Shown here piece by piece: positions 34,998 to 42,272 of a stretch of 64,000 bases of DNA (position 1 is the first letter of the stretch; every line of letters begins with the position of its first letter). Source of the DNA: Halocalculus aciditolerans (GTDB taxonomy: Archaea; Halobacteriota; Halobacteria; Halobacteriales; Halobacteriaceae); the NCBI RefSeq assembly GCF_014647475.1, contig NZ_BMPG01000001.1, positions 1 to 64,000 on the forward strand, given 5' to 3'. A program made the position numbers and the translations under genes. Below the pieces are notes generated by a model, which made no database searches, was not told where the DNA came from, and saw only the letters and a program-made list of their open reading frames with translations.

Positions 34998-35555
34998 GTG
35001 GGCGACTTCGCCGACGACGTACACCGCGACCTCCGCGACGCCCTCGCCGCCCGCCTCCCGAGTCGGAAGTGGCGGACCGAACGGTACGTCGAGCGCACGC
35101 CCGTCGACGTCGCCACCGACGACGACGCCGGCCGCGCCTCGCGTGTCGCTCCCTCCGGTCGCTCCCACTCGCCCGTCCCGCGGTTCTCACTCGCGCCCGC
35201 GGCGCTCGCTCCGAACCGCGTCATCCTCGTCGAAGTGGAGATGCGGCGCGCCGACCCCGCGAACAACCCCGTGAAACTCGCGCGGTACGCCGACGAGGGC
35301 GCGTTCGACGCTCCCGTCCACCTCGTTCAGGTCTTCTCCGGCTACTACGACCTCGCCGGCGGCGGCGTCTCTACGAAGCGCGAGAACGCGGAGTTCGTCG
35401 GCCGCCTCGCCACCGACGCCCTCGACGGCTTCACCTACGACGCCGTCGACCTCGGGTTCACGCCGCCGAAACGCGGCGGCGACCGCCCGAGCGACTGGCG
35501 AGCGCGCGTCCACGAGACCGCCGACCGAATCGTCGACTCAGTCGAGCGAGACTAA
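34998..35555 (+). CDS. Unknown protein with an in-frame repeat insertion
   Basis: A 185-residue protein starting at GTG 34998 (GDFADDVHRDLRDALAARLP). The core NRVILVEVEMRRADPANNPVKLARY near 75-98 has the E-x-E...K spacing of PD-(D/E)XK-like folds, though I would not call it a nuclease. Residues about 46-75 (ASRVAPSGRSHSPVPRFSLA) are low-complexity and match an intergenic hairpin repeat, so they look inserted. The 3' end overlaps the convergent bcp gene by 18 bases. Confidence 0.75.
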   Translation: MGDFADDVHRDLRDALAARLPSRKWRTERYVERTPVDVATDDDAGRASRVAPSGRSHSPVPRFSLAPAALAPNRVILVEVEMRRADPANNPVKLARYADEGAFDAPVHLVQVFSGYYDLAGGGVSTKRENAEFVGRLATDALDGFTYDAVDLGFTPPKRGGDRPSDWRARVHETADRIVDSVERD

Positions 35556-35987
35556 GCCGTCGTCGAGCATGTCGCCGAGCACGTCGCGCGCGTGCCCGTC
35601 GGGTTTCACGCCCCCGTACGCGGCCTTCACCTCGCCGTCGGCGAGCACGAACGTCACGCGCTCCGCCGCGCCGCTCGACGCGTCGACGCCGAACCCGTCC
35701 GCGATACCGCCGTCCGGGTCCGCGAGCAGGTCAAAGTCGAGCCCGTACTTCTCGCAGAACGCCTCGTGGGAGTCGACGTCGTCCGTCGACACGCCGTAGA
35801 CCGAGACGCCCGCCTCGCGATAGGTGTCGAGTTCGGCGTTGAACTGCTTCGCCTCCACCGTACACCCCGGCGTGTCGTCCCGCGGGTAGAAGTAGACGAC
35901 CGTGGGCTCCTCGAAGTCCAGTGAAACCGTCTCGCCGTCCTGGTTCTGCGCCTCCACGCTCGGCGCGCTGTCGCCTTCGTTCAGCAT
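35538..35987 (-). CDS. bcp: Peroxiredoxin, BCP/PrxQ type
   Basis: A 149-residue thiol peroxidase reducing peroxides with thioredoxin-like donors. It shows MLNEGDSAPSVEAQNQDG, VVYFYPRDDTPGCTVEAKQF near 32-51 with the peroxidatic Cys, and YGVSTDDVDSHEAFCEKYGL near 70-90. The second Cys five residues after the first, present in many BCPs, is absent (TPGCTVEAK), so resolution must use Cys in FCEKYG or another protein. The start MLNEGDSAP at 35987 fits the family. Confidence 0.93.
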   Translation of the reverse strand: MLNEGDSAPSVEAQNQDGETVSLDFEEPTVVYFYPRDDTPGCTVEAKQFNAELDTYREAGVSVYGVSTDDVDSHEAFCEKYGLDFDLLADPDGGIADGFGVDASSGAAERVTFVLADGEVKAAYGGVKPDGHARDVLGDMLDDGLVSLD

Positions 35988-36078
35988 ACTCGGAGGCAGA
36001 CGCTCCTCATTCTTGGCTGTTGGGAGGCCGGCAGCCCCCGCCCTGGGGGAGGCGGGACGCTCTCGAAGACAGCGGTGG

Positions 36079-36480
36079 TCAGTACGTCTCGGTCTCGACA
36101 TCGAGACGCTCGAAGTCCGCCACGTTACGGGTGAGTACCGGTTCGTCGACCACATCGGCTGTCGCACCGATGATTACGTCCCCGTCTCCGACCGCGTTGC
36201 CGTCGTTCATCAGTTCCCCAGAGAGCCGTCCGGCTTTCCGCACGACCGCTGCATCCGCGGGATACGTCGGCTTCGAGGCCAGGACATCCTTCACCCGGTC
36301 TGCCTCGTCGGAAGACTGGTCCGACCGCGCGATTCCGTAGTAGAGTTCGAACAACGTCATCGCGGAGATGCGCTGCTGGATCAACTCTTCCTCGATCTCT
36401 TCGGCCTTCTCGACGGCCCCTCCGTCCCCGTTCATCAGATCGATGAGAAATGCGGTGTCGAGGAGCACGCTACGCCTCAC
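36079..36480 (-). CDS. vapC: VapC-type PIN-domain ribonuclease toxin
   Basis: A 133-residue PIN domain. Conserved acids: LLDTAFLIDLMNG (Asp near 8), ISAMTLFELYYGIARS (Glu near 44), GDVIIGATADVVDEPVLTRNVADFERL (Asps near 99 and 122). The gene overlaps the 3' end of the antitoxin gene by 11 bases, the usual TA arrangement. It starts with GTG at 36480 or GTG at 36468. Likely target: a tRNA or rRNA, not decided. Confidence 0.92.
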   Translation of the reverse strand: MRRSVLLDTAFLIDLMNGDGGAVEKAEEIEEELIQQRISAMTLFELYYGIARSDQSSDEADRVKDVLASKPTYPADAAVVRKAGRLSGELMNDGNAVGDGDVIIGATADVVDEPVLTRNVADFERLDVETETY

Positions 36481-36706
36481 TTACGTCGTCAACGATACGT
36501 TCGAGTTCGTCGCGACGGCGACCACGGCGTTCCGCCACGGCGTCGCGGAGGGCGCACGCTTCCTCGTCGCTCAGGATTCCGGCGATCTCGAGGAGTGACC
36601 GCTCTCCCGCGAGGCGGAGAACAGCCTCGGAGAACGTCTCGTCCTCCCGCTTGTGGGCTTCGAGGCGTTCGTAGGCGTCGTCCGAGAGCCGGATGCTCTT
36701 CGACAT
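36470..36706 (-). CDS. vapB: VapB-type antitoxin (DUF217-like)
   Basis: A 78-residue protein with a ribbon-helix-helix-like N-terminus (MSKSIRLSDDAYERLEAHKRED, FSEAVLRLAGERSL) followed by an acidic/basic tail (EEACALRDAVAERRGRRRDELERIVDD) that would wrap the toxin. This matches archaeal DUF217 antitoxins paired with PIN toxins. The ATG at 36706 lies next to a perfect palindrome that probably serves as its operator. Confidence 0.9.
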   Translation of the reverse strand: MSKSIRLSDDAYERLEAHKREDETFSEAVLRLAGERSLLEIAGILSDEEACALRDAVAERRGRRRDELERIVDDVSEA

Positions 36707-36707
36707 A

Positions 36708-36725
36708 TGCATACAGTTGTATGCA
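36708..36725 (-). promoter_or_regulatory. vapBC operator palindrome
   Basis: TGCATACA-GT-TGTATGCA, a perfect 8-2-8 inverted repeat one base before the vapB start codon. Binding of the VapB ribbon-helix-helix dimer here would block the transcription start, the normal autoregulation of such operons. Confidence 0.75.
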
Positions 36726-36793
36726 GGTCGGCAAAGGGGTTTCCCCGCGTCCGTCCAGGGTGACGCCGGGTCTTCGATCCGGCTTCACGACCG

Positions 36794-38752
36794 CTACTCG
36801 CTATCTGCGCGGTGTTCGGAGATGATGGAGTCGAGTCGCTGCTCTCGCTCTTGGCGTTCGCGTTCCTCGTATCGCTCGCGGTAGTCGGCTTCGACGGCGG
36901 AGACAGCCGAGTCGTCGGCGATGGCGAGCTCGTCGATTTCGCGGATGCTGACGTCGTCGGCGGGGCCGAAGGGGACGTCGCGGTCGTAGAGGACGTCTTC
37001 GGCGATGTCGCTCGTTCGGCCGTCGAGGAGGACGACGCGCGGGCGGGCGTCGGCGAGTTTTTCGGCGGTTCGCTTCCCCGCGCCGGAGGCGTCGCGGATG
37101 TAGACGACGTCCCCTTTGGAGAGCCCGAACTCGGCGTCCGCTTCCTCGATGGCGTCGACGGTGAACTGCTCGACGGGTTTGACGGCGACGAGGCTGCCGT
37201 CGTCGACGTCTTCGAAGTTGGAGTGGTCGAGCTTCCAGAGCTCTTTCAGGCGTTCGAGCTTCCCGGCGAGCGCCTCCGCGCGCTCCCGCTGCTCGTCGCG
37301 CTCTTCCTCTAAGCGGTTGTTCTCCCACTCTAGTTTCGTGACTTCGCGGCGCTCGCGGGCCTCCTGGCGTTCCTCGCGGCGGGCCTCGGAGAGCTCGCCT
37401 TCTAACTCTTCGATGCGGGCGTCGCGTTCCTCGATGATGGCTTCGAGGTCGTCGACGTGGGATTGGAGGCGGCCGACCTGCGTCTCGAGGTCGCGGATCC
37501 GCTGTTCTTCCTCGGTGAGTTCGCGCTCCTCGTGTTCGTGGTCGTCCTCCTCGGAGTCGTCGTCCTCGCTGAGGTCGCGAATCACGGCGTCGACGTGTTC
37601 GCCGGCGACGACGCGCGCGACGACGTCGCCGCGGTCGAGGTCGCGGGGGGTGCGCCGGGTCGCCTTCGCGATGCGTTCTTCGTGGGCGTCGTAGGCGAAG
37701 AGCGCGGCGGCGAGCGCGTCCCGCTCGTGGTCGTTGCCGTACCCCGTCTCCCGGGTCCGGTGCTGTTTCTCGTCGACGGGGAGGTCGCTCTCGGGTTGCC
37801 AGCCCGCGGCGTCGAACGTGCGGCGGTACGCGTCCACGGTCTGCGGCATCGGCTCGACGTCCGCGGCGACGAGGACGGGCCGGCCGCGCTCGATGATCCA
37901 CTCGTTGATCGCGGCCGTGTCGGCGGTCCGGGTCGAGAGGACGTCGAGGACGCGGCCGTCGAGGTCCACGAGCGCCACCGCGGTCGTCGTCCCCGGGTCG
38001 ATACCGACGAAGACGCGGTCCCGGCGGCGCGCGAGCGACCGGAACTCGATACCGTCCCGACGCACCGGTTCGATCTCGACGCGCGTGTCGCCCGCCCGAT
38101 GCCCCGAGAGGGGAATCTCGCTCTCGCGCGCCTCGACCGTGAAGACGGCGTTCGAGTACCCGCCGTATTTCTCCGTGGCGTCCATCTCGTAGTCGAGGCC
38201 GGCGTCGTCGAGTTTCGACTTGACGTTCCGCGCCTCGTTCTTCACGTGGCCGTGGATGCGACGCGTGTATCGGTCCTGACTCCACCCGCCCTTCCCCGTC
38301 GAGCGCCCGCGGGCGACTTTCACTTCTGTCTCGTTCGTGAAGGCGGAGACCTCTTCGCCGACGTTCCGCGCGGCGAGGCGCGCGGCGGCTTCCGCTTCCT
38401 CCATCGCCGGCTTCCCGTAGGGGACGCCGTGGCGTTTCGCCACCCGCGAGAGCGGCTCGGGCCGCTCCGCGCCCGTCACCTGCACGAGTTTCGTCTCCGC
38501 CGGGAACCCCCGGAGGAGGTGGACGAGGGAGTCTTTGTCCGCCGCGAGCTCGTACATGTTGTCGGTCGCGACGAGGTCCGGCTCCTCGGAGTCGACGAGC
38601 CGCATGAGCTTCCGGTGGCTCACCACGTCGCGCTCTCTGACCTCGCCGTCGAACACTACGAGCGCGTAGGAGGGACTGTCGCCGCGCACGTCGCCGCTCT
38701 GCACGTCGACGCCGAACACGAGGGCGTCGAGCGCACTCGTCCGCGTACTCAC
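36794..38752 (-). CDS. DUF460 family RNase H-fold protein with coiled coil
   Basis: A 652-residue archaeal protein of COG2433. An N-terminal domain (LDALVFGVDVQSGDVRGDSP, DLVATDNMYELA) is followed by a RNase H/RuvC-like core (FVGIDPGTTTAVALVDLDGR near 250; GYGNDHERDALAAALFAY near 345), a long charged coiled coil at about 410-510 (Glu/Arg-rich) and a C-terminal domain (LSKGDVVYIRDASGAGKRTAEKLADA). A nucleic-acid role is likely but not shown. Start is GTG at 38752. Confidence 0.88.
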   Translation of the reverse strand: MSTRTSALDALVFGVDVQSGDVRGDSPSYALVVFDGEVRERDVVSHRKLMRLVDSEEPDLVATDNMYELAADKDSLVHLLRGFPAETKLVQVTGAERPEPLSRVAKRHGVPYGKPAMEEAEAAARLAARNVGEEVSAFTNETEVKVARGRSTGKGGWSQDRYTRRIHGHVKNEARNVKSKLDDAGLDYEMDATEKYGGYSNAVFTVEARESEIPLSGHRAGDTRVEIEPVRRDGIEFRSLARRRDRVFVGIDPGTTTAVALVDLDGRVLDVLSTRTADTAAINEWIIERGRPVLVAADVEPMPQTVDAYRRTFDAAGWQPESDLPVDEKQHRTRETGYGNDHERDALAAALFAYDAHEERIAKATRRTPRDLDRGDVVARVVAGEHVDAVIRDLSEDDDSEEDDHEHEERELTEEEQRIRDLETQVGRLQSHVDDLEAIIEERDARIEELEGELSEARREERQEARERREVTKLEWENNRLEEERDEQRERAEALAGKLERLKELWKLDHSNFEDVDDGSLVAVKPVEQFTVDAIEEADAEFGLSKGDVVYIRDASGAGKRTAEKLADARPRVVLLDGRTSDIAEDVLYDRDVPFGPADDVSIREIDELAIADDSAVSAVEADYRERYEERERQEREQRLDSIISEHRADSE

Positions 38753-38870
38753 GGAGTGTGCTAGGCGATTGACGCCTATAAGCGCACCCCCGAGCGAAGT
38801 TCAAGAGCGTCAGTACATACCACCGGTAAGTATATCTGTGTGACAGCTAGTGAATCAGACAGGGATTGGG

Positions 38871-39377
38871 ATGCTACCAGATAGCGCGGACAGGCTGGGG
38901 TCGGAGAGTCGCGGCGTGTCGAACGTCATCGGGATCGTGATGCTCGTCGGCATCACCGTCCTGCTCGGTGCCGTCGTCGGCTCGGCCGCCCTCCACCTCG
39001 GGGGCGACGTCGGGCCGACGCAGCCGAACGCGCAACTCGCCGTCGAGGACGCGAGCGAACTCGTAGGCGAGAGCGCCGGCGCGAACGTCCTCGAGATCAC
39101 GCACGAAGGTGGCGACGACCTCGAAACGACCGGTCTCCGTCTCGTGATTCGACAGGACGGCGACGTCTACTACAACGCCATACTCGCGAAGGACACGTAC
39201 GAACGAGAAAACGGGTACGCGCCGCTGGAGTCGGACGCGAGCGGGAAGTTCGCCTCCGGACAAGCCATCACGGTGGCCGAACAGAGCGGCGAGTTCGCCC
39301 CCGGGAAGTACCGGATTCAGCTAATCCACGTCGACTCCGACTCGCTCCTCGTCGACGAGGAAGTGAAGATTAACTAG
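38871..39377 (+). CDS. Type IV pilin-like protein
   Basis: A 168-residue haloarchaeal pilin with the DUF1628-type N-terminus: a positively charged leader, prepilin peptidase site SRG|VSNVIGIVMLVGITVLLG, and one hydrophobic helix continuing VVGSAALHLGG. The rest is beta-rich and acidic, like exported pilins. The ATG at 38871 is taken; GTG at 38850 is possible. A TATA-like aagtatatc (about 38828) lies upstream. Its 3' end overlaps convergent rnz by 4 bases. Partner genes (PilB/PilC) are not in the window. Confidence 0.88.
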   Translation: MLPDSADRLGSESRGVSNVIGIVMLVGITVLLGAVVGSAALHLGGDVGPTQPNAQLAVEDASELVGESAGANVLEITHEGGDDLETTGLRLVIRQDGDVYYNAILAKDTYERENGYAPLESDASGKFASGQAITVAEQSGEFAPGKYRIQLIHVDSDSLLVDEEVKIN

Positions 39378-40300
39378 CGGTCCGGGTAGGGGACGTCGAG
39401 TTCCATGCCGTCGGCGGCGACGAGGACGCGACCCGTGAACTCCCGCGTGGCGTGGTCTTTGAGGACGCCGGCGTCGCCGGCGTACCGCGAGGAGACGTGA
39501 GTGAGGACGAGGCGAGTGACGCCCGCCTGTCGCGCGATGCTCCCCGCTTCGCCCGCCGTCGAGTGCCCCGTGTGTTCTGCGCGCTCTCCGGCGTCGTTCG
39601 CGAACGTCGAATCGTGGACGAGGACGTCCGCGCCCTCGGCGGCCTCCACGGTCGCCTTCGTCGGCCGCGTATCGCCCGTGTAGACGAACTTCCGCCCCGG
39701 GCGCGGCTCGCCCACCACCTGCTCCGGCTCCACGACCGTTCCGTCCTCGAGCTCCACCGGCTCGCCCTCGTGCAGCCGCCCGAACTTCGGCCCCACGGGA
39801 ACCCCGAGCTCCTCCGCTTTTTCTCTGTCGAACCGGCCCTTCCGGTCGTGCTCGTCGAGGACGTACCCGACGGCGCTCGTCCGATGCGCCACGGGGAACG
39901 CCCGCACCTCGTACTCCTCTCTGTCGAGCACGACCTCGCCCGGCGACACCTCGCTCACCCGCACGTCGAACCCGACGTCGCCGCCGACGGCGAACACCAA
40001 CTGCTCGATGCGGTCGGCCGTCCCCTTCGACGTGTGAATCGTCAACCGCTCCTCCCGGTCGTTGAAGTCCATCGTCTGCACGAGCCCGGGCAGCCCCAGC
40101 ACGTGGTCGCCGTGCACGTGCGTCACGAAGACGTCGCTCACCCCGAAACCCGTCCCGTACTTCAACATCTGCCGCTGCGTCCCCTCGCCCGCGTCGAAGA
40201 GGAAGGCGTCGCCCTCCCGTCGCACGAAGAGGGAGCTCGGGTTCCGGTTCACCGTCGGAACCGCCCCGCTCGTCCCCAGGAAGGTCGCGTGAAGCGTCAT
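39374..40300 (-). CDS. rnz: Ribonuclease Z (tRNA 3' processing)
   Basis: A 308-residue metallo-beta-lactamase-fold endonuclease cutting tRNA precursors 3' of the discriminator base. It shows FLGTSGAVPTVNRNPSS near 6, the zinc motif VFVTHVHGDHVLGLPGL near 59-75, FVYTGDTRPT near 209, the HDSTFANDAGERAEHTGHST segment near 228-247 and LVLTHVSSRY near 266. The start at 40300 (MTLHATFLGTSG) is typical. Acts with EndA in tRNA maturation. Confidence 0.95.
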   Translation of the reverse strand: MTLHATFLGTSGAVPTVNRNPSSLFVRREGDAFLFDAGEGTQRQMLKYGTGFGVSDVFVTHVHGDHVLGLPGLVQTMDFNDREERLTIHTSKGTADRIEQLVFAVGGDVGFDVRVSEVSPGEVVLDREEYEVRAFPVAHRTSAVGYVLDEHDRKGRFDREKAEELGVPVGPKFGRLHEGEPVELEDGTVVEPEQVVGEPRPGRKFVYTGDTRPTKATVEAAEGADVLVHDSTFANDAGERAEHTGHSTAGEAGSIARQAGVTRLVLTHVSSRYAGDAGVLKDHATREFTGRVLVAADGMELDVPYPDR

Positions 40301-40648
40301 AGTCGAAACTGGGGGAGTCGCGTGTATACCGGCTTCGGAACCTATCCTCTCCGAGCGAACGCCACCGCGAACGGGGAGAGGACCACCGTCGACGGCGATG
40401 AAGCAACCGCCGGAACCGGTCAGTTGCTCAAACCACCGCGGGGAGGGAATCGAAGGGGCGGGCGCGCTCGCGAGTCGAGACGATGCAAGCACCGGAGCGC
40501 ACGGAGTGCGCGAGGAGCACAGCGAGTCGCAGGCCGCGAGCGCGCCCGGGGCTTCGGAGGAGGCGAAAACGAGAGTAAGAGTAGCAGGATCAGATACGAC
40601 GACTAGCAACCGACCGATTCTTACTCGCGCTCGCGCTACGAGGAGGTA
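40301..40648. other. Gap between rnz and the RFC-like gene
   Basis: 348 bases between divergent genes. It holds a 13-bp inverted repeat (gggcgcgctcgcg at 40460-40472 and its complement at 40535-40547) around gagcgcacggagtgcg-type words. I see no gene. Confidence 0.6.
40460..40547. repeat. 13-bp inverted repeat, 62-base loop
   Basis: gggcgcgctcgcg (40460-40472) and cgcgagcgcgccc (40535-40547) are exact complements. It lies upstream of the RFC-like gene; a role as hairpin, repeat remnant or regulatory site cannot be told apart. Confidence 0.5.
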
Positions 40649-41653
40649 ATGGAGTCGCCGCTCTGGCTGGACACGCACGCGCCGGACCTGGAGGACCTCC
40701 CGCAGCGCGAGGTGCGGGAGCGACTGGGCGACGTGGTGTCGGATCCGGTGAATCTGGTGGTACACGGGCCGGTGGGGTCGGGGAAGACGGCGGCGGTCCG
40801 GGCGCTCGCGCGCGAGGCGCACGAGGACGCGGAGAACGACCTCGTGGAGCTGAACGTCGCGGACTTCTTCGGGATGACGAAGAAGGAGATCGCGAACGAC
40901 GAGCGGTTCTCCCACTTCATCTCCGCGAAGCGAAAGCGCGAGTCGTCGAAGGCCGACCTCATCAATCACGTGCTGAAGGAGTCGGCGTCCTACCAACCAG
41001 TGTCAGGGGACTACAAGACCATCGTGCTCGACAACGCCGAGGCGATTCGGGAGGACTTCCAGCAGGCGCTTCGGCGCGTGATGGAGCGCCACCACGAGAC
41101 GACGCAGTTCGTCATCGGGACGCGCCAGCCGACGAAGCTCATCCCGCCGATTCGCTCGCGGTGCTTCCCCGTGCCCGTCCGCTCGCCCGACACCGACGAG
41201 GCGGTCGACGCCTTAGAGCGTATCGTCGAACGCGAAGCCGTCGAGTACGACGGCGACGGCCTCGAGTATCTCGCGGGCTACGGCGACGGCAACCTCCGGC
41301 GAGCGGTGCTCGGCGCGCAAGCCACCTACGAAGCGGAAGGCGAAGTCACGATGCAGGCCGCCTACGAAACCCTCCAGGATATCGGATACGGCGACCGCGT
41401 GAAGGAAATGCTCGACCACGCCGAGAGCGGGAGTTTCACCGACGCCCGCTCCGAACTCGACGACCTCCTCGTCGACGACGGACTGGACGGCACGGAAGTC
41501 CTCGACGAGATTCTCCGCGTGTCGCGCTCTCGCTACACCGGCTCCGAACTCGCCCGCGTCCACCGCCTCGCCGGCGGCGTCGACTTCGACATGCACGAAG
41601 GCACCAGCGACCGCATTCACCTCTCGCGCCTCCTCGCCGAACTCGGTCGATAG
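40649..41653 (+). CDS. rfcC: Clamp-loader-type AAA+ ATPase (RFC small subunit paralog)
   Basis: A 334-residue RFC small-subunit-like AAA+ protein. Walker A is VVHGPVGSGKTAAVRAL near 36; the Walker B position reads IVLDNAEAIREDFQQALRR near 129, with DNAE in place of the usual DEAD/DEAx, and the arginine-finger SRC motif is IPPIRSRCFPVP near 167. It corresponds to the third RFC-type gene known in haloarchaea. An aggaggt just before the ATG may be a Shine-Dalgarno, with only one base of spacing. The last 59 bases are duplicated downstream at 42205-42263. Confidence 0.9.
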   Translation: MESPLWLDTHAPDLEDLPQREVRERLGDVVSDPVNLVVHGPVGSGKTAAVRALAREAHEDAENDLVELNVADFFGMTKKEIANDERFSHFISAKRKRESSKADLINHVLKESASYQPVSGDYKTIVLDNAEAIREDFQQALRRVMERHHETTQFVIGTRQPTKLIPPIRSRCFPVPVRSPDTDEAVDALERIVEREAVEYDGDGLEYLAGYGDGNLRRAVLGAQATYEAEGEVTMQAAYETLQDIGYGDRVKEMLDHAESGSFTDARSELDDLLVDDGLDGTEVLDEILRVSRSRYTGSELARVHRLAGGVDFDMHEGTSDRIHLSRLLAELGR

Positions 41654-41654
41654 C
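41596..41654 (+). repeat. 59-bp direct repeat, copy 1 (native 3' end of rfcC)
   Basis: The last 19 codons plus the stop of the RFC-like gene and one following base. It is identical over 59 bases to 42205-42263; the offset is 609 bases. Confidence 0.95.
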
Positions 41655-41693
41655 ACCAGAACTCGCGCTCACAAGTGCGATAGCAGCTGTATA

Positions 41694-41705
41694 AGTTATA
41701 AATAG
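41694..41705 (+). promoter_or_regulatory. TATA box inside the inserted segment
   Basis: gttataaataga, 22-33 bases before the ATG at 41727. The local AT-rich stretch stands out from the GC-rich surroundings. Confidence 0.6.
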
Positions 41706-41726
41706 AGGAACAGATATGGTGAGTAA

Positions 41727-42176
41727 ATGGAGTCGAGTGATAGCACCCAGCGACGGGTCGGAGTCGCGGTCGCGTACGGTGTTTCGGCTATCGTCCTCTG
41801 GTTCGTGCTCTTCGTCTCGCTCGGGGCGTTCGTCGGTCTTCCGGTCGTGTTTGCGGGCTTCGTCTCGTCGCCGGTCATCGTTCCGTTCGTGGCTGCGGCG
41901 ACGCTGTTTCGCGTCGAGTGGTTCGAACGCGAGAAGTGGTCGGCGGGGACGACGCTCTCGAAGCGGATCGGCCTCGGTGTCCTCGTCGCCGCCGCGAGCG
42001 GCGTCGTCGGCATTCCCGTGATGGGTGGCCTCTCGGTTGCCGGCGCGCCGTGGTGGCTCGCGTTTCCGCCGGGAGTGCTCCTCGAACTCGTCGTCGGGTT
42101 CGTCGTCGCTCTCAACCTCCTCGCCGACTACCTCGACGCCGACGCGCTCCGCGAGGAGTCCCGGTTCGCGTCGTAG
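41727..42176 (+). CDS. Membrane protein in the inserted segment
   Basis: A 149-residue protein with four hydrophobic segments (VAVAYGVSAIVLWFVLFVSL, LPVVFAGFVSSPVIVPFVAAATLF, IGLGVLVAAASGVVGIPVMG, WWLAFPPGVLLELVVGFVVA) and a charged loop RVEWFEREKWSAGTTLSKR. I do not recognise a family. The gene is bounded by the two copies of the 59-bp rfcC end, so it probably arrived or was duplicated in as a unit. Confidence 0.75.
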   Translation: MESSDSTQRRVGVAVAYGVSAIVLWFVLFVSLGAFVGLPVVFAGFVSSPVIVPFVAAATLFRVEWFEREKWSAGTTLSKRIGLGVLVAAASGVVGIPVMGGLSVAGAPWWLAFPPGVLLELVVGFVVALNLLADYLDADALREESRFAS

Positions 42177-42204
42177 TCGAACCATGACTGCTCGGAATCA
42201 GCAG

Positions 42205-42263
42205 CGAAGGCACCAGCGACCGCATTCACCTCTCGCGCCTCCTCGCCGAACTCGGTCGATAGC
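42205..42263 (+). repeat. 59-bp direct repeat, copy 2 (orphan rfcC end)
   Basis: Identical to 41596-41654, still reading EGTSDRIHLSRLLAELGR plus stop but without the rest of the gene. It adjoins the 3' end of the Trm-G10 gene, so it marks the older gene junction. Confidence 0.95.
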
Positions 42264-42272
42264 GCCGGCGGC

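Noticed and set aside
40641-40647. Strong Shine-Dalgarno (aggaggt) before the RFC-like gene
   Set aside because: Only one base separates it from the ATG, too close for a normal site; kept only as a remark in the gene entry.
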